Assembly: GCA_963922205.1 (NCBI GenBank)
Contig: CAWUHX010000079.1
Coordinates: 186,001-250,000, forward strand
Length of the DNA: 64,000 nt
Direction: 5' to 3'
Source of the DNA: Romanomermis culicivorax
Taxonomy: Eukaryota; Nematoda; Enoplea; Mermithida; Mermithidae
The notes under the pieces are model-generated. The model was not told the DNA's origin. It searched no databases and saw only the letters and a program-made list of their open reading frames with translations. Each line of letters begins with the position of its first letter. Position 1 is the stretch's first letter. Position numbers and translations under genes: made by a program. Below are positions 1-12,136 of this stretch, in pieces.

Positions 1-1097
1 GACATAAGGCTAACAGAGTTGGGCCTTCTCAGCTAATCCATACTTTTATGAACACCGTTTTTTTTCCGACATTCCCACAAGAGATGCATCGAAATGGATT
101 ACTGTAGAGACGTTTTATTCGCTGCAACAATGACTTATCCACATAAGGACCAAAGATAAAATACGAAAACATGTTATCATCATGTGTTTTGAGGGTATAG
201 ATTTTTGAAACAAATTATATGTAATGAGGCGTCTCGTTAGTGTTAAGTATCCCTGATGCAAATGAATTATTTTTTCGCTCTCTATAAGGTTTCATCAGCA
301 AAAGCTAATGGTTCACCAATTTTGAAAATGCCACTGCAAAGATATAACTAATTTATTCACCATCGAAAAGATATTTCGATGGCTAAGCAAATATGTGGTG
401 AGGCCAAGACGCTCAGGTACTTGCTTTTCACGGTAGTAATTTAAAGAATTGCAAGAAAAAACAACTTTTCTTTCTCGATTTTATGCATCTACAGCGTTTG
501 AGAAACCTATCGTACATTTTTATCTCATGAAAACGCCGAAAACAAAAATGTCTTCTGTGGCTTCTATGCTACTAGTTATGGACGTCCCAGAAGTACACCG
601 ACAGCCTTTTGCCTTCATAAAACGTTCCAGTTGACATACTCACTCACAACTATGAATGCCCGGCCAGCCACTCACAAGCGCGTGGCAAGCAAGCCACAAG
701 TATTTAGACAAGCAACCCACCAGTGCCACGCTTGCCAAATTGGCACTTTTAACAAGCGACCCACGAGCAAAAAACACGTCACTTGTGATCTGTACTGTAT
801 TCGCATTTGAAAACTTCAGTAAATCGAATTCCATAGTAGTACTGAACAATTTCTATAGAAACTCCGTCATTTTTAAAATCGTTTTGTATGGTGATCTCAA
901 ACAGGTTGAAAATTTAAAGTAACAAATGGACGACACGTTTTTCCTTATAATACGAGTCCTATAAGTCACCGAACATAATTAATTTAATTATTCTCAAAAA
1001 AGTCGAAAAATTACAAGACAAAAATACCATAATGGGGAAAACAAAAAAAGCCGATAATTTTCAAGCACCATCAAGAACCATACGGCCGACCACTATT
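1..1097. other. No gene recognised; AT-rich flank downstream of CDK1
   Basis: I see only short open frames with no family resemblance and no convincing element ends. This is the region 3' of the CDK1 stop codon at 1098-1100. I found no AATAAA on the minus strand close behind that stop, so the end of the transcript is not defined. Confidence 0.5.
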
Positions 1098-4000
1098 TCA
1101 ATCCACAGATTTGATTATAGCCGCTGGTAGAACATTTTTATTTAAATCGTCGAAATATGGGTGATTTATGATCGCTTTCGAACTGATGCGATAGGCGGGA
1201 TCGTAAATCAACATTTTCTAGAAAATCGCCATTTTTGCTACATAACTACCTCTAGTTTCATATAAATATTTATACTTGTAACAGATCAAAGCCATTTTCG
1301 TCGAGATTTTTGACCGATTGTCGCAATTTATTATCTTTCCATTGGGGGAAGCTTGGTTTATAATCGGGTAATTGAGAAACGCCTTTCCAATTTTCCTCGC
1401 AGGGTGTGCCCAAAATTCTGCAAAATTCACGGATGTCGGGTGGAAAGTTCTCGCCATAGAAATATTCCATACCATACATGCAACTAGAGAGAACCCAAGT
1501 GCAGATTTAGGGGGGGCGGTTTAGGGTGAGCACCCCCACCCTGAAAAAAATTTCTGGATCCACCACAGAGGGAACCCCTCAGAAATCGTCCGCCATAAGG
1601 TTAGCCATTGGGCGACCCCCCAAGATTTTCCAATCCTATGGCTACCCATATGGTATCCATAGGGACCCCCATACGTTTGGTCAGAAAAATGCTGAAAAAT
1701 GTCAATTTCTAAACAAAAATGATCAAAAACGTCCAATTTCCCCACGCTTCGCGCCATGAATACATTTTTTACAGTTTGTTTAGACAAAAATTAATAGTTT
1801 TCGCAGCGTTTTTTGAACTGGAAAAAAAATCGATTGTTTATCCTTCAGGAACCCCACACCTAAAACTTTGTGGAATCACGGATTCTCGGCCCCGAAGAAC
1901 TCCCCTAACCCACCAGACCTCGGCGCCTCGTTACATGAATGTTCCATACCTGAAAATCCTAAACATTTGATCGATCTCCGAATCGCCGTGGAATAATGGT
2001 CTCTTGGTAGCCATTTCGGCGAAAATGCAGCCTTAACAATTATAAGTTCAAATATTCCAAAAAACATAAATTATACTCCATTTATCTTGAAACAAAAATC
2101 TTTTGTTCAAATTTATGAAAGGCTCGTTGACTCTATTCAATAAATTTTTCCTCCATGATATAGAATCCTTGATGATCAGTGATCACCCTTTTGAATGATT
2201 CCATAAAATTTATTTAATGATCTCTAGTAAGGGTGAATTTGCCGAAACTTCCACCGCTGAATCGATCATTTAAAATACAACGGAGTATAGCAGGAATTTA
2301 AAAAATTCCTACGTATAAATTACAGAGAAAAAACATCGGATTTTCACCTAAAGTAGAAATTTTAGAAGTCACATAAAAATAAACTGTAAAATACAAATTT
2401 CGAACCATTTGAACTATTAATAGTCATTGAGAGAGAAAAACCAATAATCAAATATACTGACTCAGAAATTAACGGCAAGAATTTTCCAGGAGGGCCTTAG
2501 ACCATCAGGGGAATCAGTGAAAAAAAACCAAAAAAGTGCTCCATGCGGATTATCATATATAATATCTAGTTATTAAAAAAGTAGTCCCAGGTACTAGGTT
2601 TACCTCCTATCCCTACGTGCATCCATAATATGACTTTTAGCTCAATTAACATTTTTCTCCGAGTAGCGTCATATAGAAGGTGGCCCAAAAAACGGCCAGC
2701 CTAAAATGGTTTTCCCACAGTAAACAGAGCAGATCAGATGTTATTCTTCTTTGCGTTCGATAGTAAAATTACTCTAGCATCATGTGTACTAGATTTATGC
2801 GTGCCGGGCAACAATAGAATAATCGGTATACATTGAGGAAAACCACTCACTTTTGTTGTATGTAACGGGGACCTGAGGTTTGGGGGGTGGCCGGGTGGGT
2901 GACTTTTTTGGGGTCGTGGGTCGCTGATTCCCAAAATTTTAGGGGAGGGGTCCCTGAAGGGTAAAAAATTCGATTTTTTCACCAAAAACGTCCAAGTTCA
3001 AAAAATGATAATTTTTGTCAACAAAACCATAAAAATAATCCCATTCAAGTAATAATCACATTCATGGCGAGGAGCGCCATGAATGTGATTATTACTTGAA
3101 TGACGTTTTTGTTTAAAAAATTGACATTGCTCATCAAAAATTGACATTCTTCAGTATTTTTTCGATAAAAAGTATGGGTTTCCCTATGACGACCATATGG
3201 CTAGCCATAGGATTGGAAAATATGGGGGAGGTCGCCCAATGGCTAGAAATTTATGGCCTGCGATTTCTGGAGGCTCCCATAGCACTTCCACCCAATTACA
3301 TGTGTCTTTTTAAAAATCATTTTTTGACGGATTCCAGAAAAATCTAAGAATTCAATCGAAAATACCTAAAATCTCTAATTATTAAGGGAAAACGCTCCAC
3401 GGGATTATTACTTGGAAAATCTGATTTGAATATTCTTTAAAACTAACTCCGGATCGTTCTGCAGCTCTAAAGTAAAAAAGTATTGGAGTCTTAAGAAAAT
3501 TGCAGATTTTTTCAGAAACGGCACTTTTGCTATCAAATTTTGCGGTTTTAGGTCAGAAAACGGACGCCTTCTGTTCAGTCCGTTCAGTTTCTCGATGTTT
3601 TGAAACATTTCCACTGCAAGCATACATAGTTACAGTCCGATGCTGGAGATTCCTTGATTTTGAGAGAAATGATGTAATAACCGACACGGAAAAGCAGTGG
3701 TTTGCGACAAATGAGTACAGCTCGCAGTGTACCGGAGATCAAGAAACATTTTCAAAGCGATAGAGTAGAGTAGATAGGCCACTTAATGAACTCTACCTGA
3801 ACGCTTAAGCTTGATCGGCTGAAGTACAACAGGCCTTTTTAAGCAGGATATTTTTTGAAAAACTGAACGCTAAAATTTGAATTTACCTACGGACCAAATA
3901 TCGACGGGCATAGAATAACGTTGCGATCCTAAAAGAACTTCAGGAGCCCGATACCACAGTGTAACAATCTACAATAAAATAAGCTTCTTGCTGAAAATTA

Positions 4001-5279
4001 TCATAATAGGGGCAATAATTTCTTCTAAATTATGCACTTAAAATTAACATAATAATTTGAATTTTCAGACGAGTTTGGTTTACAAAATAAAGAATTATGT
4101 AGTCAAGTTACTTCATGTGTGTAAACCCTGACTGGGATACCAATCGCGCGCGCCAAACCAAAATCGGCCAACTTGATCACACCTTTACTATCGATCAATA
4201 AATTTTGAGGCCTAAGGCGAACATTGAATATCAGAAACGATTTTAGGACAAATTGGAATGATTCACTTCAAATCACGATGTAGAATTCGCCGACGATGAC
4301 AAAAATATAACGCTTCACTGATTTGGTAGAGATAACTCTAAAAAATCAATCTAATACTAGTTCGTATCGACTCAAGAAAACGTAACAAACCTTAACAAGC
4401 ATTTTATCCATATATTCGTTGTCCGGTATAGTGTCGATGTACTTTTTTAAATCCATGGACAAAAATTCAAATATCAGATGTAAACTTTTCTCTTCTAAAA
4501 TAACATCTTCTAGCCTAAAACGACGAATCTCTAAAACATACATAAGAAGATTTAAAAAACATTTTCGTCAAAGTACTTGACGACATTAGGATGCCTTAAT
4601 TCTTTAAGGAGCGAAATTTCGCGTATAGCCGTCGACGGCACGCCTTCTTCCTCGGATTCGAGTCGAATTTTTTTCAGCGCGACCAATTTTCCTGTAGATT
4701 TTTGCCGGGCTTTGTATACAACGCCGTACGTTCCTTCAAAAATAAATTCTATTTAGAAAATAAATTTTCGCAGAATTTAAGATTGTCGTTAAAAACCACG
4801 AATTTTAGGGCAATTTAATCGGCCAAATATGAATCGCTAAGCGAGCATTAACGTTACAAAATATTCAGATTCGTTTCCATTTGCCTGATACTTCGTTTCA
4901 ATTTGACAGAGACATGCATAGCAAAAATTTTCCAAGGGGGGTACCCGGACTTTTCCATCAAGAGGGGTGGCGGTGAGTGAGTAAGAAACAAAAACCAAAA
5001 AGAGAGCCCCAAGCATGTTGTTCACACAAAGGACGCATAAAAATAATGAAAAAACCTGCCTTCAAGAAAGTTCAGGAGGGAGTCTGAAAGTTTCTTGGGC
5101 CAGGGGTATGCAGGGACTGAGGCAGGGGGGTGTGCAGGGACTGAGGTAGGGGGGTGTGCAGGGACTGAGGTAGGAGGTTTTGCCCCTGTTCCCCTATCCG
5201 TCACGAAAATGAAATTTAGACCTTCGCCGATTTTTTCCAATTTTACAAAGTCGTCCAAAGTCGGATTTTCAGCCGGCAT
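1098..5279 (-). CDS. CDK1: Cyclin-dependent kinase 1 (cdc2), nine coding exons
   Basis: Mitotic serine/threonine kinase that works with cyclins A and B. Exons, 5' to 3' on the minus strand: 5279-5222, 4733-4577, 4514-4391, 4337-4267, 4211-4112, 3968-3887, 2031-1950, 1417-1276 and 1217-1098. They sum to 936 nt (311 residues plus stop), every junction keeps phase, and every intron is GT-AG. Visible motifs are the glycine loop IGEGTYG with inhibitory T21 and Y22, catalytic lysine K40, PSTAIRE at 52-58, [11 protein letters not shown] typical of CDK1 rather than CDK2, HRDLKPQN with D135, DFG with D153, activation threonine T168 in VYTHE, and APE at 178-180. The ATG exon begins at about 5295 after an AG acceptor, so a 5' non-coding exon probably lies further right. 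Two MITEs sit in its introns. The C-terminus ([16 protein letters not shown]) is not conserved. Confidence 0.95.
1473..1941. mobile_element. CATACATGTAA-type MITE inside CDK1 intron, abutting a splice donor
   Basis: Non-autonomous hAT-like element of about 469 bp. Its ends are CATACATGCAA and TTACATGAATG, degenerate versions of the perfect CATACATGTAA inverted repeat in sister copies at 26007 and 49456. It is flanked by an exact 8-bp duplication, TTCCATAC, at 1465-1472 and 1942-1949. Read on the minus strand that duplication is GTATGGAA, which is also the 5' splice site after the exon ending at 1950. Small frames such as [10 protein letters not shown] in this family are sequence by-products. 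Confidence 0.85.
2856..3310. mobile_element. CATACATGTAA-type MITE, degenerate copy, in CDK1 intron
   Basis: Same internal blocks as the other copies (C/G-rich ends, ccatatggctagccatagg, ggcgcttcgcgcc-like segment), inverted relative to the copy at 1473. Ends have decayed (tgtatgtaacg and attacatgtg) and no clean duplication is visible. It lies in the large CDK1 intron 2032-3886. Confidence 0.7.
3043..3101. repeat. Perfect 27-bp inverted repeat with 5-nt loop
   Basis: Arms 3043-3069 and 3075-3101 are exact reverse complements around the loop aggag at 3070-3074. It lies inside the MITE at 2856-3310, where sister copies have only a single short ggcgcttcgcgcc segment, so one half appears to have been duplicated in inverted orientation. 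Confidence 0.85.
5110..5180. repeat. 24-bp minisatellite, about three copies, in CDK1 first coding intron
   Basis: Unit gcagggactgaggyaggg plus gggtgt repeats in tandem about three times, the last copy degenerate. It lies in the intron between the ATG exon (5279-5222) and the exon starting at 4733. The open frames through it (PTSVPAHP on the minus strand) are a by-product of the repeat. Confidence 0.8.
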
Positions 5280-5295
5280 AGCTTCGTCGTCAAGG

Positions 5296-6239
5296 CTAAA
5301 AAACAGAAAATATTCAACGATATTGAAAGGAAAGAGCAAGAAAATGAACAACCGAAAATGTGTCAAGAACTAATTTTGAATCTATGACTCAGCAGACTTA
5401 ACGAAACGTCAATGCTCTTTTTGGTCGACGACAGAGCTGAATGTAAACGAACTCAGCAGCAATTATGAACACGTATTTGTCTCCCATGCTATACAGAGTA
5501 TCTTACATTACCACTACTAACTAACGTATTTTTCAAAAACACGTCACAGAACTAAAATGTGTTAGTTGTACTCCACGCGAATATAATATTCTAGCTATGT
5601 TTTCAGCTGTAATCGACGCAAAGCCGGCCTAAGGTTTTGTCAACCCAAAATTCAAGAAGACATCATTTCAAAGTCAAAGATTTGAAAGTTCAAATTTCAA
5701 AATAACATAAACAACATAACAATATAAATTATATCCAATAACACATAATCAACGATGTTTTCATAGTTTTTGAACGCGAAAATTTACGTTTATAACGTTC
5801 GGAAAACTTCAAGTGAGAAAAAAAAATTGTGAAGATGAAAAATCTCAATTTTCGTCGAAAATTCGGACTAAATAACCTAAGGTTAACGATTAAAAGACGA
5901 GATGAGGTAGTACCTTATGGTTCAAATACAACTGAAAGGTTATTAATGGAAGCAGACATGGTAACGGTCGCGCTTGACAAAAAATAATATCACTCATCAT
6001 GGTTATGAAGACCGCGAAACGTTTTTTGTGCCAAACGATGGTTTTTGACACAAAAGATTCGAGCGCTTGCTTCAAATGATACAAGGTTCTTAACCGGTCA
6101 AAGACTGAATTTCCTTGATATTTGGGTACGCATTTTAGGAGCTGAAAGTGTAAAATTTTCTAGGCGATTGGGACCGAACATGAACTGTTCCTATTCGGCC
6201 GAAGCAAGAGCAAATTTATGTCCAATGGTATATTTGTAT
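5296..6239. other. Region upstream of CDK1; no coding feature recognised
   Basis: It should contain the CDK1 5' non-coding exon and promoter because an AG acceptor precedes the ATG exon at 5295. I could not pick out a TATA box, a transcription start or another gene. Confidence 0.4.
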
Positions 6240-6680
6240 CATACATGTAACGGGGCCTCGATGTCTGGCGGGGGGGGGGGGGGGTCGGGCGACTTTTTTT
6301 GGCCGGGCGTCAGTAATTCCTAAAATTTTGCGGGGAGGGGTCTCTCAAGGAAAAAAATTCGATTTTTTCAAGAAAAAAGTCCGAAAAATATTTCAAAAAA
6401 TAGCAATTTTTTCTAAAAAGATTGAAAAAATATATTTATGGCGCGAGGCGGCCAGAAAATTCAATTTTTGACTATTTTTTGTTCAAAATCGTCATTTTTC
6501 ATCAAAAATTGACATATTTCAGTTTTTTTCGACAAAAAGTATGGAGGTTCCTACGGCTACCATGTAGCTAGCCATAGGATTGGAAAATCCTGGGGGGCGG
6601 TCGCCCAATGGCTAGCCATGTGGTCGATGATTTCTGGGGGGGGAGGGTTCCCATAGCACTTCCTCTCAATTACATGTATG
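6240..6680. mobile_element. CATACATGTAA-type MITE (hAT-like)
   Basis: Ends are CATACATGTAA and TTACATGTATG (perfect 11-bp inverted repeat). Flanks ATTTGTAT (6232-6239) and ATTTGTGT (6681-6688) form an 8-bp target duplication with one mismatch. It contains a poly-G run near the left end and the internal blocks shared with the copies at 1473, 2856, 26007, 27593 and 49456. Confidence 0.85.
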
Positions 6681-8198
6681 ATTTGTGTGCAACTTTTAAT
6701 TTCGTCTTTATCGAAGTTCTAATTCTACCAGACATTTTCTTTCTTTACATCTTTATTAGAAAGAAATTCGTAATGAAAAACGAAAGAAAAAAATGAAAAA
6801 TTCGTTATTCCCTTTCTTAATAAATTTTTTTTCTTGATGTTTCCATGTGAATTGAATACCCTTTTCTCGGTCAGTTTTTCTCACCCAACTCGTTCAGTGT
6901 CGTAACTTAAATTTTTTATCAAACTATCAATTTTTTATCAAATTTTTTATCAACCAAAAAATTTTCCTCGAGGCTTTCCGATGGTGGGTTTTTGTATGCC
7001 CAAACTTTTCTGGGTTTTTGAGACATTAAAAATACTTTTTGGCCTTATTTTTTTCTTTCAAGAAATCCCTTTAACCCAACTATATTGATTGAATTTTATT
7101 TGAATAGTATGGTTATGACCCAAATTATACCTGATTAGGGCTGTTTGCACATTTCGTATGACACCTTCTAGCTTTTATGTATGATATAATACAGATCAAA
7201 TAGAATTATAATGTCATTTTCGACAAAAATCAGTCAAACAAGAAGCTTTATCAGCCATAATTAATTGTTTTCTAGTTCAACAGAATCATGACTATGAATC
7301 AATAATAGCCTACAAGCATTGCGATAAGATTTTCGGATAGAAATCATGAAATTTTTGGTACACGCTGTCATCACTGAAAGGTTATTTTGTACAAGATGTT
7401 AGCTCATCAGCTTTGCACGGTAAATTATTCAGCAAAGTAAAGCAACGTTTCAAAAACCCGCCGGAAGAGACTACATCGTTGTATACGAAAAAAATACTGA
7501 GTAATTTTCAATATCTTTCTAAATTGGTACTAGTTTACAACGGGAATATTGTTGGTACCTTGAAGTGTTTGCTTTTGTTCTCCACTCAAATTCGAATGAC
7601 ACAAAAAATGTCAAAGCCGGAAAGGTATCTAAAAACTCAAAAGTCGAAAATTTGAAAAGTGGGTTTTTAAACACAACTATAAATAGGGAGGGGATTAGAT
7701 GGAGGTTCCCCCAACATTTCGTAGGTAAAGTTGTGGACAACCCTCTCCCCAAACTTCCAGGTGTCTACAGCTAACCTCAAGACGGAAATCGAAGGAAAAT
7801 ACCCATTTTTTGTCGAAAATGACTTTTTAGAGCGAAAATCAGTTAAAGTATACGATAAATTTTTAGCGTTTTGCGCAGAAATAAATGCTTAGTATCGCTT
7901 TTTAAACATGCCTGTAAGAGGTCTGACCAGTTGGGTAAACGACAAAGCCACTTTTTAGGGAAGGAGTAGCCAACATTTCAAAGTTAAGAAAGAAACGTTT
8001 TATGCCAAAAGTTTGATAAAAATCCTAATTAAAGCAACGTTTAAATTTAATGTATATTAATTTTTTGTAGAAATCGTGCCCAACCTAGTTTTCAGCTAAC
8101 CGTGTCAATGAGATAAAAAAACTGTGCAAGAAAATGCAAGAAATTCAGGACGACTCAAAAAGAAATGGAATGCCGAAACTATTGTTCAGGAAGTTCAT
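6681..8198. other. No gene recognised; AT-rich spacer
   Basis: Only short frames without recognisable motifs. No element termini or RNA gene seen. Confidence 0.4.
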
Positions 8199-8636
8199 CA
8201 TAGGCGTAGTCAGGATATTTTCCTATGGGGTGCACTGGAAAATTTTTACCCACTAGATATATATAGTAACAATGTTGCAACAAAGTGTCAAGTAAATTGG
8301 GCAGCAATTAAGCTGTTGTCAGATAGATTGTAATTTACAACGTTTTATTTCAGTTAAATATGACGAGACACTTGTGCAAGAATGTTTAATATGTATCATC
8401 AGAAGAGTCAATCTTACTGGCAACCTTGAAATAGTATGAAATAACAGCAAATCCGACGCTCGCTTTGTTGTTGTTTCACAAAAGATCCGAGGCCGAGCCA
8501 GCAATAGGATAGTGAATGTTCTCTCAGGCGTTACAATGGTGACTTGATCTGATAGCTTGGCAAAAAATGTTCAAAACTTTCATTCAGCCTAAGGGGTGCA
8601 ATTGCACTCACTCCACCCCATATCGCTACGCCCATG
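8199..8636. mobile_element. hAT-type MITE with CATAGGCGTAG ends
   Basis: Left end CATAGGCGTAGTCAGGATA and right end (reverse complement) CATGGGCGTAGCGATATGG. Flanking octamers AAGTTCAT (8191-8198) and AAGTTCAC (8637-8644) match at seven of eight positions. At 438 bp with no coding capacity, it is non-autonomous. Confidence 0.8.
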
Positions 8637-8802
8637 AAGTTCACATTGATTCAATTTTCGACTACGAATATCTATAATGTAAAGACTAGAGAAAATAAAG
8701 TCAAAAATTGTGCAAATTTTTGATCCAACGATATCGATTTTTCTATCAATTCAACACAAAGAGTAAGAATTCCAATTTTAAATCCGAATCTAATTGAAAA
8801 AA

Positions 8803-9987
8803 CGGCACTTGTGTAGTTTAGGGGGTACGGAATTTTTTTTCTCAAAATTTTCCCAAATTTGAATATTTCCGACTAAAATGAGGATGCTGATTACGAATAT
8901 GTCAATGGTTTTCCCTAAAACCAAATATTTTGACTGGGAACAGGGTGTCCTGTGACAAAAATTTTTTTCCAGATTTGTATATCTTTGATTGCATGTTACA
9001 GGTAAATCGATGATGCTGATCACGAATAATGCCAGTAGATGTCATACTATCAAATATGTTGACTATGTGGTTTGCATTTTTATCAGCCTGTAGTTTGGTG
9101 ATGCTGTGTAGCATAGCTTCCAAAATTGGCATTTTTTGGGGAATTATGACGGGATCGATCTTTTCCATTGAAATTTGGTAAATCGATTAAACATAAATTA
9201 TGTCACACGTATATATTGTAATATACCGATAAAAAGCAGCTCGTGCATAAGAAACGTTTGTTTGTCAATTTAGTAAGCCCATAAGTAAAATAAAATCAGA
9301 ATATCCGAAATTGATAAATGACTACGACTGAAAAACGAATCTTTCTGAATTGAACACTGTTTTCTGCAATCACGGCCAACGGAACAACACCAAATGACAC
9401 CATCGATCCCCGGTTTATTTTCTAACCGCATTTCATTATATCCCACACAGTTTCCATCGCAGACCATAACACGTTTCAAAAGACCGTGGTCTTGTGCCCA
9501 TCTAGTAGCTTCGGGAACTGTTGCCGTGACCAAATATAAATTTTTGAGCCGAAAGTCAAAAAGATCGGGGAAAGCACATAACATTGGCCATATTAAAAAT
9601 AGAACAACAAAACGACGAAATAATGCACACTACACTCACTCGAAGTTAATTATTGACTATTGTAATTTTGTAAAGTGTAAACTGATGGTTTTTATACAAT
9701 AAAATATAGGTTGATAAAAATTCAAACCTCACAGCAAATATTTCCTGGTCAATATATTTGATAGCACGGTGAACCACTGGCATATTCGTAATCAGCATCA
9801 TCGATACTCGTAACATAATCAAATTTGAAAAAAATTGCCATAGGACACCCTGTTTCCAGTCAAAATATTCGCTTTTAGGGAAAACCATTGACATATTCGT
9901 AATCAGCATAATCATTTTAGTCGGAAATATGCAAATTTGAGAAAATTTTGGAAAAAATTCCGTACCCCCTACACTGCACAAGTGCCG
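8803..9987. mobile_element. Long-inverted-repeat element carrying a Merlin-like transposase fragment
   Basis: The ends CGGCACTTGTG and CACAAGTGCCG are the outer parts of diverged inverted arms of about 240 bp. The left arm is roughly 8803-9045 and the right arm 9745-9987; both contain gggggtacggaatttttt, ttttagggaaaacc and attcgtaatcagca in opposite orientation. Between them lies a minus-strand frame resembling the N-terminal zinc ribbon of ISXO2/IS1595 (Merlin) transposases. No clear target duplication is readable because both flanks are A-rich. Confidence 0.7.
9270..9584 (-). pseudogene. Merlin/ISXO2-like transposase N-terminal fragment
   Basis: 104 residues. The pattern ATRWAQDHGLL, then C-x3-C, MRLE, a DG-x-W-x-C segment, CRK, SIQKDSFFSRSHLS and an LILFYLWAY end matches what is expected of the amino-terminal zinc-binding part of the IS1595/ISXO2-like family, whose eukaryotic members are Merlin transposons. 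The DDE catalytic part is absent from this element, so it cannot supply transposase. Family assignment is by motif recognition only. Confidence 0.6.
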
Positions 9988-10259
9988 AAAAAACAGTATT
10001 CAGAATTTCCTCTGATTTATCAGTCATTGAAAGCCTATAAAGTTTGATGGGGTCGAAACTTTCCAAATTACGGTCGAAACTGGCATTTTTGGACTCCTCA
10101 AGATGCCAGCTATCCAGATCAGTTCGAAAATCCGGGCGCTGATGGCATTCAGGAACTCATTTAAATAAAATCTGCACACATCTCACATAGTCCTTGTCAC
10201 TACAGAAAAATCCTACCTGCTTCAAGAATCGAACATGGTCCACCAGCCTATGGATTTAA

Positions 10260-10553
10260 CATACCTGTAGTTGGGTGACCCCCCCAGCTTGGCCAACCAT
10301 ATACCCAACCTCCCCCCCCCCCGTTTGGAAAAAATTAAAAAAATTTGCAAAAAAGTGTAAGGTAAAGTGGGGTGACTCTGATCAGGGGCGACTTTGATCA
10401 GAGTATAGCATTTGAAAACTATTTGAGATCAGCAGGTCATTTTTGCTGTGCTGTGTAGACAACCTGAAAAATTTCGACTTTTTCCGACCGCCTCCCCCCA
10501 AATTTTGGATTTACTACCCCCCCCCCCCACCTGGTCGGAGGTCTAACAGGTAT
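10260..10553. mobile_element. CATACCTGTA-type MITE with nested foldback fragment
   Basis: Starts CATACCTGTAG and ends AACAGGTATG with the C-rich/G-rich internal blocks (cttggccaacc, ctggtcggaggt) of this family. Its middle (about 10367-10480) is interrupted by a ggtaaagtggggtga fragment related to the foldback repeat at 12137-12318. Flanking octamers do not match. Confidence 0.6.
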
Positions 10554-10650
10554 GCTTGATACTATTTTAACTAACGATTTCATTTGGAAGAGCACCTGTA
10601 CTTGGGGGGGGACCACTCCCAACTTGGCCAACCATATAAGGTAAAATGGG

Positions 10651-12136
10651 CAGGGTTGGCAAAAACCAAACTTTTGAAATTTGGATTTTTTGGGTTTTCT
10701 TTGGTTTTTTTCTGGTTTAATTTTTTAGTGTTTGGAACATCAAGATAAATATGTAAAAAATGCTGGAAGCTCCCCCTATCATCTTAGACTAGTTAGGGTG
10801 CTATAAATGGCGGCTAGAAGTATTAATCTTATCAGAAGTGTCACTACTTTATGCTATAGGAAATTGCTATTATAGCAATAAAAATATAGTAATAGCGGGT
10901 ACCCAAGGAAGAAAAGATGAGTGGAGAACATAAGAGAATTAAAAATTGAACAGAGCATGCGATATGTAAAGGAGAAATTAAACAAAAAAGAGGAAAAAAG
11001 ACAAATAAAGGGAAATATACAATAACGTCATGTACATAACGTAATCAAAACTCATAAGAAATCAACCAAAAAATTGTATCAATGCATCACATATATAAAT
11101 ATGCATAGGAAAGCTGAAATGACACAACTTTTAAGAATACTGTTTTTGATAAGAGGGTTTCAAATTGATAGATTATAACACACAAACTGCAGTTGAAAAT
11201 CACACAGAGACATTTCAGATGTTTCCAAATTATTGCTTTTCAAACGTGTCTGCGAGCTACTACTACAGCAACTGGCTTTTATTGTATATACTAGTCTCGA
11301 CTCTCGCTTGCATAATGGATACGTAGCCTATCGATTGAATTATACATATTTTGTGTACGATTTTTTTCTACTTAGTAGTAACTCTTTGTTAGCCTAAAGT
11401 ATGCAGTCATTGAATTGAAAATATTGAACATATGGGGTTCAATCAAGCCTAACACATACCTGTAAGACCTCCGACCAGTTGGGGGGGGGGGGGGGGTAAA
11501 TCCGAAATTTTGGGGGGGGGGGGTAGAAAAAAGTCGAAATTTTTCCCAAAAAAGGCCAAAAAAACATACACTTTTTTGAAAATTTTTTTAATTTTTTCCA
11601 AACTGGGGGGGGGTTGGGGGGGGGGGAAATGATTTTGGGTACAGGGTTGGCCAAGTTGGGGGGTGGGTCCCCCCCAACCCCTCCCCCCCAAGTACAGGTA
11701 TGGCTTAACAGCTCTCAATAAAATTTTATTATTGTTGTCTCCTTTATATTTTAAAATTTCGAGCCAATAAAATTGAAAATCTTAGTGTAACAATAAATTC
11801 GAAATACTCAATCATATTTTATAAAATTTTGATGATGATATCGATCAATGGATGTCATCCCATATGGTATGAATAATAGCAAACTGGACTCATGTACTAA
11901 ATGTGTGCTTGCATGATGGATACATAAAATATCGACTTTTTTCTACTTTTTATTGAAGTCAGTTCAACCAAATTAATTGTTTTGTTGATTTAGATAGACA
12001 CCAATACATGTCTAGCAGATCGAGTATTGTGAAAAAGCAGTTTTTCAGTGATTTTAGAAAAAAACCAAAAAACCAAATATTTCCCAATTTTTAGGTTTTT
12101 TTAAAAAACCAAAAAACCAAAGCCTTGCCAACCCTG
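10651..12136. mobile_element. hAT element, non-autonomous, CAGGGTTGGCAA ends
   Basis: Left end CAGGGTTGGCAAAAACCAAA and right end TTGCCAACCCTG are classic hAT termini. Flanks AAAATGGG (10643-10650) and AAAGTGGG (12137-12144) form an 8-bp duplication with one mismatch. The subterminal zones are rich in ggttttt/aaaaacc repeats. It is inserted in the foldback repeat and itself hosts the MITE at 11455-11702. No transposase frame. Confidence 0.8.
11455..11702. mobile_element. CATACCTGTA-type MITE, intact, 248 bp
   Basis: Inverted ends CATACCTGTA and TACAGGTATG. Flanks GCCTAACA (11447-11454) and GCTTAACA (11703-11710) match at seven of eight. Rich in long G runs on both halves. It is nested in the hAT element 10651-12136. 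This is the best reference copy of the family seen also at 10260, 33969 and 37317. Confidence 0.85.

Noticed and set aside
1521-1787. Frames encoding [11 protein letters not shown]-like peptides, repeated at 6608, 25834, 27954 and 49449
   Set aside because: They lie inside CATACATGTAA MITEs, change frame between copies and contain only translated repeat blocks.
5110-5180. CRISPR-like direct repeats
   Set aside because: Tandem without spacers and in an animal intron, so a minisatellite.
5095-5373. Repeat-rich frame with PTSVPAHP units (both strands)
   Set aside because: It is the 24-bp minisatellite in a CDK1 intron; the exon boundary at 5222 is fixed by the kinase sequence.
11439-11718. Proline-rich minus-strand frames around 11439-11718
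   Set aside because: They are C runs of the CATACCTGTA MITE, without codon-like composition.
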